NCBI GenBank assembly: GCA_947440735.1
Contig: CANESA010000029.1
Location: forward strand, 1 to 6,665
Direction: 5' to 3'
Source: Candidatus Nanopelagicaceae bacterium
GTDB lineage: Bacteria; Actinomycetota; Actinomycetes; Nanopelagicales; Nanopelagicaceae
DNA length: 6,665 nucleotides
A model generated the notes under the pieces. That model had not been told where the DNA came from, searched no databases, and saw only the letters and a list, made by a program, of their open reading frames with translations. Made by a program: the position numbers and the translations under genes. Positions 6,438-6,665 of the stretch are shown piece after piece; positions within the stretch are counted from its first letter, which is position 1; each line of letters opens with the position of its first letter.

Positions 6438-6459
6438 GCCTGCCCGCATATAGGCAGGC
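6438..6459 (+). promoter_or_regulatory. Stem-loop in the hppA leader
   Basis: GCCTGCC (6438-6444) and GGCAGGC (6453-6459) form a perfect 7-base-pair GC-rich stem around an 8-base loop, CGCATATA. No run of T follows, so it is not a standard terminator. If transcription starts near 6434 the stem would sit at the very 5' end of the message, where such hairpins can slow decay. It ends 14 bases before the ribosome site. A protein-binding DNA site is the alternative. Confidence 0.5.
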
Positions 6460-6473
6460 CCTAAATCTCCAAC

Positions 6474-6480
6474 GGAGGAG
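6474..6480 (+). promoter_or_regulatory. Strong Shine-Dalgarno site of hppA
   Basis: GGAGGAG ends 5 bases before the ATG at 6486 and fixes that start. It is the only near-consensus ribosome site in the window. CTCC (6467-6470) just upstream can pair with its GGAG (6474-6477) around a 3-base loop, a weak stem that could modestly mask it. Confidence 0.85.
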
Positions 6481-6485
6481 AACCG

Positions 6486-6665
6486 ATGCGCTTTTACGCC
6501 GCAGCTACCAATGCAGTCGAAGTAGTAGGTAAAGAACTCAACATCACGTACGTGGTCCTAGGAATCTCCCTGGCAGCCCTTGCCATCGCATGGTTCCTTC
6601 GCGGCCAGGTATTGGCAGCAAGTGAAGGAACAGCCAAGATGATTGAGATCGCTGAGGCGGTTCAG
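6486..6665 (+). CDS. hppA: Membrane proton-pumping pyrophosphatase HppA, N-terminus; 3' end outside window
   Basis: Only the first 60 codons are present and the frame is open to the window edge. The peptide has a short N-terminal stretch, one transmembrane helix (about residues 18-38, LNITYVVLGISLAALAIAWF), then RGQVLAASEGTAKMIEIAEAVQ. This last part matches the conserved segment of membrane pyrophosphatases after the first helix (the EGTxKMxEIAxAVQ pattern). The full enzyme, around 700 residues or more with about 16 helices, splits pyrophosphate and pumps H+ or Na+ across the membrane. The active site lies beyond the window, so ion specificity and K+ dependence cannot be judged. The start is fixed by the GGAGGAG ribosome site. 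It diverges from the dedA-family gene, whose relatives are tied to proton-motive-force upkeep. Identification rests on a short segment. Confidence 0.88.
   Translation, partial: MRFYAAATNAVEVVGKELNITYVVLGISLAALAIAWFLRGQVLAASEGTAKMIEIAEAVQ

Larger units (their letters stand above)
6304..6485. other. Divergent control region between dedA and hppA
   Basis: This is the only sizeable gene-free stretch in the window (182 bases). It holds the dedA promoter on one side and, for hppA, a promoter candidate, a small inverted repeat, a stem-loop and a ribosome site. An additional short inverted repeat, CACCC (6344-6348) with GGGTG (6361-6365), is too weak to interpret. I see no credible small gene: the minus-strand reading frame that crosses this region reads through the opposite side of dedA and has no family features. 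Confidence 0.7.

Noticed and set aside
6438..6459. Intrinsic terminator or attenuator before hppA
   Set aside because: The stem is good, but the following bases (CCTAAATCTCC) contain no T-run, so standard Rho-independent termination is not supported.

Overview
The window reads as a compact actinobacterial chromosome segment. The order dnaK-grpE-dnaJ-hspR, with a MerR-type HspR at the end, is a hallmark of Actinobacteria. The base composition looks moderate by eye (roughly mid-40s % GC, not calculated), which is low for that phylum. Genes are packed with overlapping or nearly touching ends. Together this suggests a streamlined aquatic actinobacterium of the acI / Nanopelagicales type (Ca. Planktophila or a relative). 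The lineage is an inference from gene order, protein style and compactness; no search was run.

Positions 1-2518 (+) hold the Hsp70 operon: the C-terminal part of DnaK (cut by the window start), GrpE, a DnaJ, and the repressor HspR. Junctions are a 1-base overlap, a 3-base gap and a 4-base overlap, so this is almost certainly one translationally coupled transcript. DnaK, GrpE and DnaJ form the folding machine. HspR normally represses the operon together with DnaK, through an operator upstream of dnaK that lies outside this window. The DnaJ has no zinc-finger domain and no cysteine, which is unusual for this operon position.

Positions 2515-5069 (-) hold a two-gene operon, DUF1800 then DUF1501, joined by an ATGA overlap. 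The DUF1501 protein has a clear twin-arginine (Tat) export signal; the DUF1800 protein does not. The pair is a known but functionally uncharacterised combination and is the best candidate here for undescribed biology. Its last codon overlaps the end of hspR convergently, with no terminator visible.

Positions 5114-5647 (+) hold pyrE (orotate phosphoribosyltransferase), diverging from DUF1800 across about 44 bases. Positions 5653-6303 (-) hold a DedA-family membrane protein, converging on pyrE with a 5-base gap. Positions 6304-6485 are the shared divergent control region of dedA and the next gene; it contains promoter-like elements, a small inverted repeat, a stem-loop and a strong Shine-Dalgarno site. 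From 6486 (+) the N-terminus of a membrane proton-pumping pyrophosphatase (hppA) runs off the window.

Three gene starts (DUF1800, pyrE, dedA) have a TANNNT -10-like hexamer 6-7 bases before the ATG, as expected for leaderless transcripts, which are common in Actinobacteria. hppA instead has a leader and a canonical ribosome-binding site. I saw no tRNA, rRNA, insertion sequence, CRISPR array or phage gene, and no gene-free stretch over 300 bases.
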